64,000 nucleotides of DNA from Bradyrhizobium rifense (GTDB lineage: Bacteria; Pseudomonadota; Alphaproteobacteria; Rhizobiales; Xanthobacteraceae): the NCBI RefSeq assembly GCF_008123425.1, contig NZ_VSSS01000024.1, positions 197,374-261,373 of the forward strand, given 5' to 3'. This document shows positions 16,364-24,647 of the stretch, piece by piece; position 1 is the stretch's first letter; each line of letters begins with the position of its first letter. Under the pieces are notes generated by a model, which was not told where the DNA came from, searched no databases, and was given only the letters and a program-made list of their open reading frames with translations. The position numbers and the translations under genes were made by a program.

Positions 16364-17680
16364 ATGACGCCCTCGCTTCACGCGACCTCGCCAAGCCCAA
16401 AATCGAATTCGGCTTCAACGCCCCCGCATCTCGCCATCGTCCTGTTCTCGCTCGCGATGGGCGGCTTTGCGATCGGGACCACCGAATTCGCGTCAATGAG
16501 CCTGCTGCCGTTCTTCGCGGCCGACCTTCATATCGACGAGCCGACGGCCGGGCACGCTATCAGTGCCTACGCCCTCGGCGTGGTGCTGGGCGCGCCGCTG
16601 ATTGCCGTGCTCGGCGCCCGGTTCGCCCGGCGCACGCAGCTTCTGGTGCTGATGGCCGTGTTCGCGCTCGGCAACGCCCTCACCGCGCTTGCTCCGGGCT
16701 TTGGCGCGATGATCGCCGCCCGCTTTCTCTCAGGCCTGCCCCACGGCGCCTATTTCGGCATCGCGGCGCTGGTTGCGGCCTCGCTCGTTCCCCAACATCG
16801 CCGCTCGCAGGCGATCGGCCAGGTGATGCTCGGCCTGACCGTCGCCACCATCATCGGCGTTCCTCTGGCCAATCTGATCGGCCAGGCGGTCGGCTGGCGC
16901 GCGAGTTTTGGCCTCGTCTCGGTGCTGGCGCTGCTCACGATGCTGCTGTGCGCCCTGTTCGCACCGCGCGACCGGGCCGGCCGGTCGGATCCGCTGCGCG
17001 AGCTCGGCGCGCTCAGGAGTCGCCGTGTCTGGATGACGCTCGCGATCGGCGCCATCGGCTTCGGTGGCATGTTTGCCGTCTACACTTACCTGGCGACGAC
17101 CTTGATCGAGGTCACCAAGGTCAGCACCGAGGTCATTCCGTTCTTCCTGGCGATCTTCGGCATCGGCGCCACGCTCGGCAATCTGTTCGTGCCGCGCTTC
17201 GCCGATCGCGCGCTGATGCCCACCGCGGGCGTCATCCTGGTGTTCGCCGCCGTGGCGCTGCTGGCGTTTCCGCTTGCCGCCGGCAATCCCTGGCTGCTTG
17301 CGATCGACATTTTCGCGATCGGCGCCAGCGTCGCTCTCGGGGCCGTGCTGCAGACGCGGCTGATGGACGTCGCGGGAGACGCACAGGCGCTCGCGGCCGC
17401 GCTCAACCATTCGGCGTTCAACACCGCCAATGCGCTCGGCCCGTTCCTCGGCGGCCTCGCCATTCGTCAGGGACTCGGCTGGACCTCCACCGGTCCCGTC
17501 GGCGCTGGGCTGGCGGTTCTGGGCTTTCTGATCTGGATCGTCGCCTATCGCGACACCGGCGCCGCGCCGGTCGAACAAGTCTCAGGCAGTGACACAGCAC
17601 CCCGAGAGGACGCTCCCCTCAAGCGCTCACCGCCGCTGGCGCCACGTGAGCGGAGCCGTTCGGAGGATCCGGTGGCCTGA
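16364..17680 (+). CDS. MFS transporter of the DHA1 (arabinose-efflux-like) type
   Basis: A membrane protein of about 438 residues with twelve hydrophobic segments. GGFAIGTTEFASMSLLPFFA opens the first helix, as in AraJ/YdhP-type proton-driven exporters, and ARFARRTQLLVL is the conserved loop between helices 2 and 3. The start is uncertain: an ATG at 16313 would add 17 residues, while the ATG at 16364 has AGGA four bases before it. The C-terminal 40 residues are hydrophilic and rich in Pro, Ser and Arg. The exported compound is unknown. It stands alone on the plus strand. Confidence 0.85.
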   Translation: MTPSLHATSPSPKSNSASTPPHLAIVLFSLAMGGFAIGTTEFASMSLLPFFAADLHIDEPTAGHAISAYALGVVLGAPLIAVLGARFARRTQLLVLMAVFALGNALTALAPGFGAMIAARFLSGLPHGAYFGIAALVAASLVPQHRRSQAIGQVMLGLTVATIIGVPLANLIGQAVGWRASFGLVSVLALLTMLLCALFAPRDRAGRSDPLRELGALRSRRVWMTLAIGAIGFGGMFAVYTYLATTLIEVTKVSTEVIPFFLAIFGIGATLGNLFVPRFADRALMPTAGVILVFAAVALLAFPLAAGNPWLLAIDIFAIGASVALGAVLQTRLMDVAGDAQALAAALNHSAFNTANALGPFLGGLAIRQGLGWTSTGPVGAGLAVLGFLIWIVAYRDTGAAPVEQVSGSDTAPREDAPLKRSPPLAPRERSRSEDPVA

Positions 17681-17695
17681 CGGATTGCAACGCGC

Positions 17696-17899
17696 TCAGA
17701 ACAGAGCGGCGTTGAAAGCCTGTCCGTAGATCATCGCGGCCACCAGCGAGACCAGCAGGCCCGCGCCCGAGAAGATCACCAGGATCTTCAGAGTTTCGAC
17801 GTCGACATTGGTTCCCGTCGCGCGGGATATTGCTCTTGCCAGTGCAGCAATTATCGCCAGCTCCGAAACCGGCCACGCGGAAGCGGGGCCTGACTTCAT
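17696..17899 (-). CDS. Small membrane protein, 67 residues, copy 1 of a duplicated pair
   Basis: I do not recognise this protein. It has one clear hydrophobic segment near residues 38-58 (ILVIFSGAGLLVSLVAAMIY) after an amphipathic N-terminal half, and ends NAALF. A second copy at 19619-19822 shares 51 of 67 residues, and every change in the membrane segment is conservative (Ile/Val/Leu/Ala swaps). That pattern argues for a real, selected protein. Both copies start within GACTTCATCTAG read on the plus strand and share conserved upstream bases. The pair encloses the TetR/NmrA genes. Confidence 0.68.
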   Translation of the reverse strand: MKSGPASAWPVSELAIIAALARAISRATGTNVDVETLKILVIFSGAGLLVSLVAAMIYGQAFNAALF

Positions 17900-17943
17900 C
17901 TAGCGCAGATCGGCGCGACTGCCTGTGAAGCAGATTACAGGTG
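17696..17943. repeat. 248-bp direct repeat, copy 1
   Basis: This segment aligns without gaps to 19619-19866. It covers the whole 67-residue reading frame and about 44 bases upstream, ending in the shared CAGATTACAGGTG. The two copies lie in the same orientation and bracket the TetR regulator and NmrA-like genes. No inverted ends, target-site duplication or transposase was seen. Confidence 0.72.
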
Positions 17944-17983
17944 CGGCCCGGCGCGCCACAGCGGGGATAGGCCAACGTCCACA

Positions 17984-18595
17984 TCAGACTGCACGTCGGG
18001 GGGCGGCGGCCGCTGGGAGCAACGGCCACGCCGTCATTGCAAGTTCTACAACGCGGCGAAGCTCGCCAACGGTCGCGCCAGCTTGCGGCAAATTCATTAT
18101 GGCCTGCAACACACCGAGATAGTGCCACGCCAATCCCTCGATGTCGGTTGCCGCCACCAATTCTCCGCTTTCGACCGCCTCGCGCAAAATCTCGCCGATG
18201 ATCGCGCGCTGCCGCGCAAGTCCCTGCCGCGCGACCGACTGGCCTGCCGGGGGGAGATCGACCATCTCGGCGCAAGATCGGGCCAGCATGCACCCGGCGG
18301 GTCGCACCGTCTTGCCTCCTCTCGGCAAGAATTCGTGCATCAGCGCTTCGAGCTGTTGGCGCTTCGTGTCGCCGCGAACGGCGCTCATCCGCCGCACGAC
18401 GCGCTCTACGTAAGTCGAGAGAACTTCCTGGAATAGCCCGTCCTTGTCTTGAAATCGCTTGTACATGCTGGACCGCGACAAACCCATCGCCGTCGTCAAT
18501 TGATCGATCGACGAGGCCGCATAGCCGTGACGCCAGAACACATCCATCGCGGAATTGATCACGGCATCGTCATCGAATTGGGGTTTTCCGCTCAT
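17984..18595 (-). CDS. TetR-family transcriptional regulator
   Basis: The protein has 203 residues. The helix-turn-helix is clear at about 25-50 (YAASSIDQLTTAMGLSRSSM, YKRFQDKDGLFQEVL). The C-terminal ligand domain resembles AcrR/YxaF-type repressors with a conserved cysteine in CMLARSCAEM. The ATG at 18595 is chosen because longer frames run through the divergent gene. It is divergent from the NmrA-like gene by 79 bases, and a perfect 16-base palindrome lies between them, so it most likely represses both itself and the neighbour. The ligand may be an electrophile or quinone-like compound, judging by that neighbour. Confidence 0.88.
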   Translation of the reverse strand: MSGKPQFDDDAVINSAMDVFWRHGYAASSIDQLTTAMGLSRSSMYKRFQDKDGLFQEVLSTYVERVVRRMSAVRGDTKRQQLEALMHEFLPRGGKTVRPAGCMLARSCAEMVDLPPAGQSVARQGLARQRAIIGEILREAVESGELVAATDIEGLAWHYLGVLQAIMNLPQAGATVGELRRVVELAMTAWPLLPAAAAPRRAV

Positions 18596-18615
18596 CCTAT
18601 TCCCGCTTGACATCC

Positions 18616-18656
18616 TGGAACGATCGTTCCAAGTATCATGAACTGATCGTTCCAAG
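18616..18656. promoter_or_regulatory. TetR operator with an extra half-site
   Basis: TGGAACGATCGTTCCA at 18616-18631 is a perfect 16-base palindrome. Its right arm, GATCGTTCCAAG, recurs exactly at 18645-18656, 23 bases on. Both lie between the divergent TetR and NmrA-like start codons. Spacing near two helical turns puts the sites on the same face of the DNA, as when two TetR dimers bind side by side. Confidence 0.8.
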
Positions 18657-18674
18657 ATACGAAAGGTTGTCCAG

Positions 18675-19559
18675 ATGTTCAATCCCTCCGAACCCAGCGC
18701 TGCCCGTGCGCGCATTGCGGTCGCAGGAGCCACCGGACGCGTGGGCTCCGCCTTGATCTCGAAACTGGCCGCCGAACCGATTGAGCTTGTGGCGTTGACC
18801 CGCAGATCCGACGCTGAACGCCTGCCGTCCGGGGTCGCGCTTGCGACCGTGGACTTCGATGCGCGGTCAACTCTGGAGAACGCGCTGCGCGGCGCAAACC
18901 GTCTGTTCCTCGCCCACGGAACGTCTCCCCGGCAGGTCGCCAATGAAATCGCGCTCATCGACGCAGCCGTTGCCGTCGGCGTCAGCCACATCGTCAAATT
19001 GTCAGTGTTGGGACCGCCATCTCGGCTGCATCCGTTCGACTGGCACATGCAAATTGAAGCGCATCTTGCGACCTGCGACATAGGCTTTACGGTTTTGCGA
19101 CCTTCGAGTTTCGTCGACATCCTGGCGCGGGCTGGCGCTCCAATTGCCAATGACACATGGGGCGGAGCGGCCGGCGATGGATTAGTCAACTTGATCGACA
19201 CACGCGATGTCGCGGATTCGGCTTTCGCTGCTCTTCTCGACGATGCGCACGTGACATCCCAGCGCGCCTATCACCTGACCGGGCCAACCGCGGTGAGCAT
19301 GCCTGGGATAGCAGATGAACTATCAAGATTGCTTGGCCGCACTGTCACATATCAGCACCGAAGTCCCGCGGAGCAGCGCGAGAAGTTGCTCGCTTCGGGA
19401 CTCACCGAATTTGTCGCCGACCTGCTGCTCGGTCTCGATCGTGCTTTCTACGAATCGACGCTCGCTGAAACAACAACAACCGTTCGCGAGTTGACGGGCC
19501 ACGCTCCGCGCCCGGTAACCGATTGGCTGGGTGACAACATCTCGCTGTTTCGAAAATAG
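18675..19559 (+). CDS. NmrA-like NAD(P)-binding protein (atypical short-chain dehydrogenase)
   Basis: This 294-residue Rossmann protein has GATGRVG at about 18-24, the NmrA/QOR2 version of the nucleotide motif, and no classical YxxxK catalytic pair. Members sense the NAD(P) state or reduce quinones and similar electrophiles. The middle section (HIVKLSVLGPPSRLHPFDWH) and FTVLRPSSFVDIL follow the NmrA pattern. It is divergent from its likely TetR repressor, an arrangement typical of QorA/QacR-like stress genes. Confidence 0.84.
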   Translation: MFNPSEPSAARARIAVAGATGRVGSALISKLAAEPIELVALTRRSDAERLPSGVALATVDFDARSTLENALRGANRLFLAHGTSPRQVANEIALIDAAVAVGVSHIVKLSVLGPPSRLHPFDWHMQIEAHLATCDIGFTVLRPSSFVDILARAGAPIANDTWGGAAGDGLVNLIDTRDVADSAFAALLDDAHVTSQRAYHLTGPTAVSMPGIADELSRLLGRTVTYQHRSPAEQREKLLASGLTEFVADLLLGLDRAFYESTLAETTTTVRELTGHAPRPVTDWLGDNISLFRK

Positions 19560-19618
19560 CCCAAGCTCAGGCAGTGCATCATGGACTTCATTCGAAGTAC
19601 GGTGAAACCCGCACGATT

Positions 19619-19822
19619 TCAGAACAAGGCGGCGTTAAAGGCCTGTCCGTAGATCATTGCGACCACAAGTGAGAGCAGCAGGCCCGCTCCCGAGAAAATC
19701 AACAGCACTTTCAAAGTTTCGACGTCAACGTTGATTCTCGTCGCGCGGGATATTGCCTTTACCAATGCAACCATCATCGCCAGCTCCGAGTCTGACCGCG
19801 CGGTCGCGCGACCTGACTTCAT
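19619..19822 (-). CDS. Small membrane protein, 67 residues, copy 2 of a duplicated pair
   Basis: Paralogue of the product of 17696-17899 with the same length, start and end. The conserved core is AISRAT..NVDVETLK followed by the hydrophobic segment and AMIYGQAFNAALF. Differences cluster in the first 22 residues, which are more charged here. Function unknown. A single-pass inner-membrane protein is the simplest reading. Confidence 0.68.
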   Translation of the reverse strand: MKSGRATARSDSELAMMVALVKAISRATRINVDVETLKVLLIFSGAGLLLSLVVAMIYGQAFNAALF

Positions 19823-19866
19823 CTAGCGTTGTTTGGCGCATTTGCGTGTGAGGCAGATTACAGGTG
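19619..19866. repeat. 248-bp direct repeat, copy 2
   Basis: Same orientation and length as 17696-17943, with many third-position differences but no gaps. The divergence shows the duplication is not recent. Confidence 0.72.
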
Positions 19867-19900
19867 ATCCTGCAAAGCGCCTTCTTAAGTCAGCCCTGCG

Positions 19901-21580
19901 CTAGTCCCGCGACACACGCGGAGTCGAGGGCGTCACGTTCGCAGGCGTGTGGAAATCGAGCCGCGCCCGGCTCTCCTCGCGCACGCCGCTATCGTCGCCG
20001 AACTCGACATATGTCTGCGCGTCCTGCTTCCATTGCGGCCACGGCGTTGCCGGCGTGCCGGGATCGCCGGTTCGCGCGAAGGCTATGAGCGTGTCCATCA
20101 TGCGTTCGGACAGCGCGCGGTCGAACTCGGTCCAGACGCGCGTGGTGCGGAACTTGTTGAAGGTGTCCTGGGTTCCGAACCAGTAAGGCACGTCGGAGGT
20201 GTGATAGGCGCCGATCTTCTGCGGGCTGTCGAAGAACTCGACCCCGGGTGCGAACGGATGCACGCGCGAGAACATGTACATGTAGAACGGCGCGTTGCCG
20301 GTCTTCGCTTGCGCAACGGCCCAGTTGCGCGTGCCGATCTCGACCAAGCCCTCGCGCGCGGCGAGCAGGCCCATGGCTTTCGCCTCACCGTCGGTCTTCG
20401 CGGGATAGAGCGCGAGGAAGCGATCGGCCTGGTCGCCATAGAGTTTTCGCGCGGCGGCGACATAGGCCTCTAGCGTTCCGGCGGTGCGCAGATCATTCGA
20501 GCTCTCGTCGCTCGTGAATCCGGCCACGGTCGCGACATCGTTCTGCTTACCGGCGGCAAAGATGTTCGGCACGGTGTCGGGCAGCACGTAGCCGTCGATA
20601 TCAGGCGTGACGGAGATCGTGCCGGCACAGCCGAGCTGGCAGTCCTTCTGGATCGCCAAAATCTTGTCGGCCTGGATCAGCCGCATCTCGGCGAGCGATG
20701 CTGCACCGAGCGCGGACTGCACCTCGAGGCCGGTCTTCTCGGCGGCCGGCAGCGCCGGGAATTTGAAGCGGTTGTCGAACATGCTCAGGCTCATCGCGAA
20801 ACCGCGATTGAACAGGCCTTTCGCCAACGGACTCGCTTCGATCGCGGACACCGACATGGCGCCGGCCGACTGCCCGGTGATGGTGACGTTATCAGGATCG
20901 CCACCGAATTGCGCGATGTTGCGCTTGATCCATTGCAAGGCCGCGACCTGGTCCATCAGGCCGTAACTGCCGGAGGCATGGTGCGGCGATTCCGCGGTCA
21001 ACTCGGGATGGGCGAGATTGCCCAAAATGCCGACGCGATAGTTGAAGCTGACGAAGAGCGTGCCTTTCTTCGCGACATTCTCGCCGTCATACATCGCCAT
21101 GCCGCTGGAGCCGAGCGTGAAACCGCCGCCATAGATCCAGACCACGACCGGCAGCTTCGCACCCGATTTGGCATCAGCGCTTGCCCAGATGTTCAGATAA
21201 AGGCAGTTCTCGCTGGTCGCCTCCTCGCCGAAATAATGATTGAGATTGTGCCGGCGCAGCACCTGGATGCATTCCGGTGCAAGCCGGTCGGCGTGATAAA
21301 CGCCATTCCAAGCCTCGGCTTTCTGCGGTTCGCGCCAGCGGAGATCGCCAAGCGGCGGCGCGGCAAAGGGGATGCCGAAATAGGCCTTCACACCCGACGG
21401 CAAAACCTTGCCGGAGACGGCGCCGGTGTCGATGCTGACGGGATCTCCGGGAACAGGCGCCGCGACGATCTGGGCCAGCGCTGGCGACGCAGCCAGCATC
21501 GCGATCGTACCGAGGAGCGCCGCAACCGAAACGGCGGACCGTGGCCGGGCGCGCCCGGCATTCGTGATCGATTGGCTCAT
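19901..21580 (-). CDS. Type-B carboxylesterase, exported form
   Basis: A 559-residue alpha/beta hydrolase of the carboxylesterase/cholinesterase family. The ATG at 21580 has GAGGGAGG upstream. A signal peptide is clear: basic start, hydrophobic VSVAALLGTIAMLAASPALA, cleavage after ALA. FNYRVGILGNLAHPEL and the nucleophile elbow TITGQSAGAMSV give the catalytic serine. Other conserved features are GSYGLMDQVAALQWIKRNIA and WIYGGGF, the oxyanion region. It should hydrolyse esters in the periplasm or outside the cell. It is followed upstream in the operon by a cytoplasmic relative and an MFS carrier. Confidence 0.88.
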   Translation of the reverse strand: MSQSITNAGRARPRSAVSVAALLGTIAMLAASPALAQIVAAPVPGDPVSIDTGAVSGKVLPSGVKAYFGIPFAAPPLGDLRWREPQKAEAWNGVYHADRLAPECIQVLRRHNLNHYFGEEATSENCLYLNIWASADAKSGAKLPVVVWIYGGGFTLGSSGMAMYDGENVAKKGTLFVSFNYRVGILGNLAHPELTAESPHHASGSYGLMDQVAALQWIKRNIAQFGGDPDNVTITGQSAGAMSVSAIEASPLAKGLFNRGFAMSLSMFDNRFKFPALPAAEKTGLEVQSALGAASLAEMRLIQADKILAIQKDCQLGCAGTISVTPDIDGYVLPDTVPNIFAAGKQNDVATVAGFTSDESSNDLRTAGTLEAYVAAARKLYGDQADRFLALYPAKTDGEAKAMGLLAAREGLVEIGTRNWAVAQAKTGNAPFYMYMFSRVHPFAPGVEFFDSPQKIGAYHTSDVPYWFGTQDTFNKFRTTRVWTEFDRALSERMMDTLIAFARTGDPGTPATPWPQWKQDAQTYVEFGDDSGVREESRARLDFHTPANVTPSTPRVSRD

Positions 21581-21590
21581 CCGGCCTCCC

Positions 21591-23072
21591 TCATTTTTTC
21601 TTGTCGTTGAGGTTCGCACTCAGCTCTGCCCACAAGCGGAACCGCACACCCTCGTTGAGAGGCACAATATGGAACGGCTGAGCGAAGATTGCGAGCGGCT
21701 CCTCAGCCAGCTCAAACCGCGGCCAGGCTTCCGCGACATCGGGCGCGCCTGCTGTCACGAAGCACAGCAGGCTCGTCTGAAACCGCGCCGCGACGTCGAT
21801 ATCGGCCGGGGTCATCGGGCCGCCCTTGCGCTTGAGGATCGGGCGATCGATGAAGTCGGGCAGATGCGCCCAGAGGCAGGCATTGTCGGCACCGTGGGTC
21901 GGCCCTTGCGACAGGAACGGTTGCAGCGCCGGGCGATGGTCGAACCGGCTCAGCCACACCGCACCACCCGCGGCTGCGTGACTTCGCGCGAGATCGGCCA
22001 TCGGGCGATGCCAAAACGCATCGGACAGCAGCGCTTCGTAGGGATCCTCGTCGATACGCGCCGAGCCTCGATAGCAGGCCAGCAGGCGCTCCCAGCCGGC
22101 ATCACCGAAAGCGGCCCGCACATTGCGCTCGGTGGTGCGGATCATCGCGGCCGGCGGCGTGCTCTTCAAAAACATCACCATCTCGTCGCGGCAGGAGCCG
22201 AGCCAGAGCGGAATATCGCGCAAGCTTCCCTCGGCAAAGACATCGCGCGGCTCGCGCGGGATCACGCTGCCGTCGAGCACCGGGCCGAACACGGTACCTG
22301 AAGCGGTTTCATCAGCAATCCTGCGGCCGACGCGTTCGACCGCGGCGAAGAGCTTTGGCAGGGGCACGGATGCGATCGCAGCAGGGTCGCTCGCAAGTTC
22401 GAGCTCTTCGATGACGCGACGCGCAACAGTGTCGGCATGGTCGGCGCTCATGATGTTGCGCCCCGGCGCGCTCAGCGCGAGCGCGCGCGTGAACTTGCCC
22501 TTCGCCTGCGGCAGCGTTGCGAGCGCGATCACCATCGACGCGCCGGCCGATTGACCCGACAGCGTCACCTGGTCCGGATCGCCGCCGAAATTGGCGATAT
22601 TGGCATGAACCCAGTCGAGCGCGGCGAGTGAATCCGAGATGGCCAGATTGTTGGCCTCGCCCAATCCGTGGCGATGCAGCTGCAGGAAGCCGAGCGGGCC
22701 GAGCCGATAGTTGATGGCGACGACGACGGCCGGGCCGTGCGCAGCGAGGAATGCGCCGTCGTAATCGGCGCCGCCGCCGGTGACGAAGGCGCCGCCATGG
22801 ATGAAGAACAGCGCCGGCAGCGGGCGATCGACCCCTATCGGCGTCCAGATGTTCAGGCTGAGACAGGATTCTTCTGCCTGATCGAGATGCCCCGGCTGAG
22901 GCGCGTAGGCGCCGTAGTCCGTGCATTGGCGCGGCTCCGTCCACGCTAACGGCGGCGTCGCCTTCGTGAAGCGGCGCGCGGTCGCGAACGGCACGCCCTT
23001 GAAGGCGCGGACGGCGTCCTGCTCGGCCCCGATGATCGGGCCGAGCGTGGTCGGAACTGCGTTGGTCAACAT
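21591..23072 (-). CDS. Type-B carboxylesterase, cytoplasmic form
   Basis: A 493-residue relative of the neighbouring exported esterase without any signal peptide. The start at 23072 (MLTNAVPTTLGPIIGAEQD) is chosen because the longer frame would overlap the MFS gene for hundreds of bases. The motifs FFIHGGAFVTGGG (oxyanion hole), SDSLAALDWVHANIANFGGD and the nucleophile elbow TLSGQSAGASM are all present. It probably hydrolyses esters brought in by the MFS carrier at 23096-24433, from which it is separated by 23 bases. Confidence 0.87.
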   Translation of the reverse strand: MLTNAVPTTLGPIIGAEQDAVRAFKGVPFATARRFTKATPPLAWTEPRQCTDYGAYAPQPGHLDQAEESCLSLNIWTPIGVDRPLPALFFIHGGAFVTGGGADYDGAFLAAHGPAVVVAINYRLGPLGFLQLHRHGLGEANNLAISDSLAALDWVHANIANFGGDPDQVTLSGQSAGASMVIALATLPQAKGKFTRALALSAPGRNIMSADHADTVARRVIEELELASDPAAIASVPLPKLFAAVERVGRRIADETASGTVFGPVLDGSVIPREPRDVFAEGSLRDIPLWLGSCRDEMVMFLKSTPPAAMIRTTERNVRAAFGDAGWERLLACYRGSARIDEDPYEALLSDAFWHRPMADLARSHAAAGGAVWLSRFDHRPALQPFLSQGPTHGADNACLWAHLPDFIDRPILKRKGGPMTPADIDVAARFQTSLLCFVTAGAPDVAEAWPRFELAEEPLAIFAQPFHIVPLNEGVRFRLWAELSANLNDKKK

Positions 23073-23095
23073 GCGATCGTGTCCCTGTCCGTCGC

Positions 23096-24433
23096 TCACG
23101 CGCGCCGCTTGCCGAGATCGGCGATATCGACCTTGTGGGTTTCGCGCGCGGTCGAGGCGGCCGCGGCCGAGGCGACGCAGCAACCGGCGACGAAGATCGC
23201 GACCGGGATCCAGCCGTTCGGTCCCTCGCCGACCAGGCTCGCGCTCACCAGCGGCGTGAAGCCGGCGGCAAGGAAGCCGAGCTGGGTGCCGATCGCGGTG
23301 CCGGAATAGCGCACGCGCGCCTCGAACATCTCCGCATAGAACGACGGCCAGATCGCGTTCGGTGCGGAGTAGATGATGTACAGGAGTGCCGAGGCGGCAA
23401 AGATCGCGGGCGTGCTGCCCGAGGTCACCAGCATGAAATAGGGGAACAGCAGCACGGCACAGCCGAGCACCCCGCCGATGAACACCGGCTTGCGGCCGAT
23501 CCTGTCGGCGAGCAGGGCCCACAACGGTTGGACGAACAGCGCCACGACATTGCCGAGCACGCCGGCCCACAGCATGGTCGGACGCGCGACGCCGAACTTG
23601 CTGGTGGCATAGCCGAGCGCAAACACCGCGGTCATGGTGCTGACGGTTGCGATCAGCGCGCAGACGATGACGCGCAGCACGTCCGGCCAGTAGTCGCGCA
23701 GCAGCGCAACGACGGGGAAACGCGCCACCTGCGCCTTGTCCTTGATGTCTTCGAACACGGGCGTTTCCGGCATGGTCCGCCGCACCAGATAAGCGACCAG
23801 CAGCACCAGCGCGGAGAGCAGGAACGGAATGCGCCAGCCCCAGCTCAACAGCTGATCTTCCGGCATGCTGGACACCGGAATGAACACCAGCGTCGCCAGG
23901 ATCGCGCCGGCCTGGGTGCCGCTCAGGGTCCAGCTCGTGAAGAAGGCGCGGTTGGAATTGGCGGAATGCTCCAGCGTCAACGAATTCGCCCCGCTCTGCT
24001 CGCCGGCGGCCGAGAGGCCCTGCAACAGGCGCAGCAGCGTCAGGATGATGGGCGCGGCGCTGCCGATCGTTTTGGCATCCGGCAACAGGCCGATCGCGAG
24101 CGTCGAGGCGCCCATCACCACCAGGGTGAACAGCAGCACCGTCTTGCGGCCGATGCGGTCACCGAAATGGCCGAGAATGACGGCGCCGACGGGACGCGCG
24201 ATATAGCCGATGCCGAACGACAACAGCGCGAGCAATGTGCCGGTCGCGGGATCGACATTGGCGAAGAACACTTTTGGAAAGATCAGCGCCGCCGCGGTGC
24301 CGTAGATGAAGAAATCGTAGTATTCGAGCATGCTGCCGACGAAGCTGACGAGCGCGGCGCGCTTCGGCAGCCTGCCTTGCGAAACTTCCGCGCTGGATTG
24401 CGCGTGCAGCGATGCGATTGAGGTCGAGCTCAT
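23096..24433 (-). CDS. MFS transporter of the metabolite:H+ symporter (MHS) family
   Basis: A 445-residue carrier with twelve membrane segments. SFVGSMLEYYDFFIYGTAAALI and GHFGDRIGRKTVLL are hallmarks of the MHS group (ShiA, KgtP, ProP), which imports organic acids with protons. The ATG at 24433 has GGAGG seven bases upstream; the preceding TTG is less likely. It heads an operon with two esterases and is divergent from a TetR regulator. The cargo is probably an ester or carboxylate handled by those enzymes. Confidence 0.87.
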   Translation of the reverse strand: MSSTSIASLHAQSSAEVSQGRLPKRAALVSFVGSMLEYYDFFIYGTAAALIFPKVFFANVDPATGTLLALLSFGIGYIARPVGAVILGHFGDRIGRKTVLLFTLVVMGASTLAIGLLPDAKTIGSAAPIILTLLRLLQGLSAAGEQSGANSLTLEHSANSNRAFFTSWTLSGTQAGAILATLVFIPVSSMPEDQLLSWGWRIPFLLSALVLLVAYLVRRTMPETPVFEDIKDKAQVARFPVVALLRDYWPDVLRVIVCALIATVSTMTAVFALGYATSKFGVARPTMLWAGVLGNVVALFVQPLWALLADRIGRKPVFIGGVLGCAVLLFPYFMLVTSGSTPAIFAASALLYIIYSAPNAIWPSFYAEMFEARVRYSGTAIGTQLGFLAAGFTPLVSASLVGEGPNGWIPVAIFVAGCCVASAAAASTARETHKVDIADLGKRRA

Positions 24434-24538
24434 CAAAATTCCTCCCCGTGTGCGATGGCGGTCGCAGCTCGCGTCATGCCCGTCCGGCCGTGCGCGAGTT
24501 TTTTGCTTTTGGTTGCCGCAACCTTGGTTTCAATCCAT

Positions 24539-24558
24539 AATGTACGAACTAGTACGTT
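24539..24558. promoter_or_regulatory. Candidate TetR operator in the divergent promoter
   Basis: AATGTACGAACTAGTACGTT contains GTAC-N6-GTAC with matching outer AA/TT. This imperfect palindrome is the size expected for a TetR dimer. It lies between the divergent MFS gene and the TetR gene at 24648, near where their promoters should be. The flanking bases are AT-rich. Confidence 0.55.
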
Positions 24559-24647
24559 TATGCAAGTCGGCAGCGAAAGACGTCGGATTGGGCGAAATTT
24601 GCCTTCACCTTCAAGGTGATCCATAGAAACGGGCGGGAGAAACAGTG

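Noticed and set aside
17696..19866. Composite transposon made of the two direct repeats
   Set aside because: The repeats encode a small membrane protein, not a transposase, and no inverted ends or target duplications are seen. A simple gene duplication explains them.
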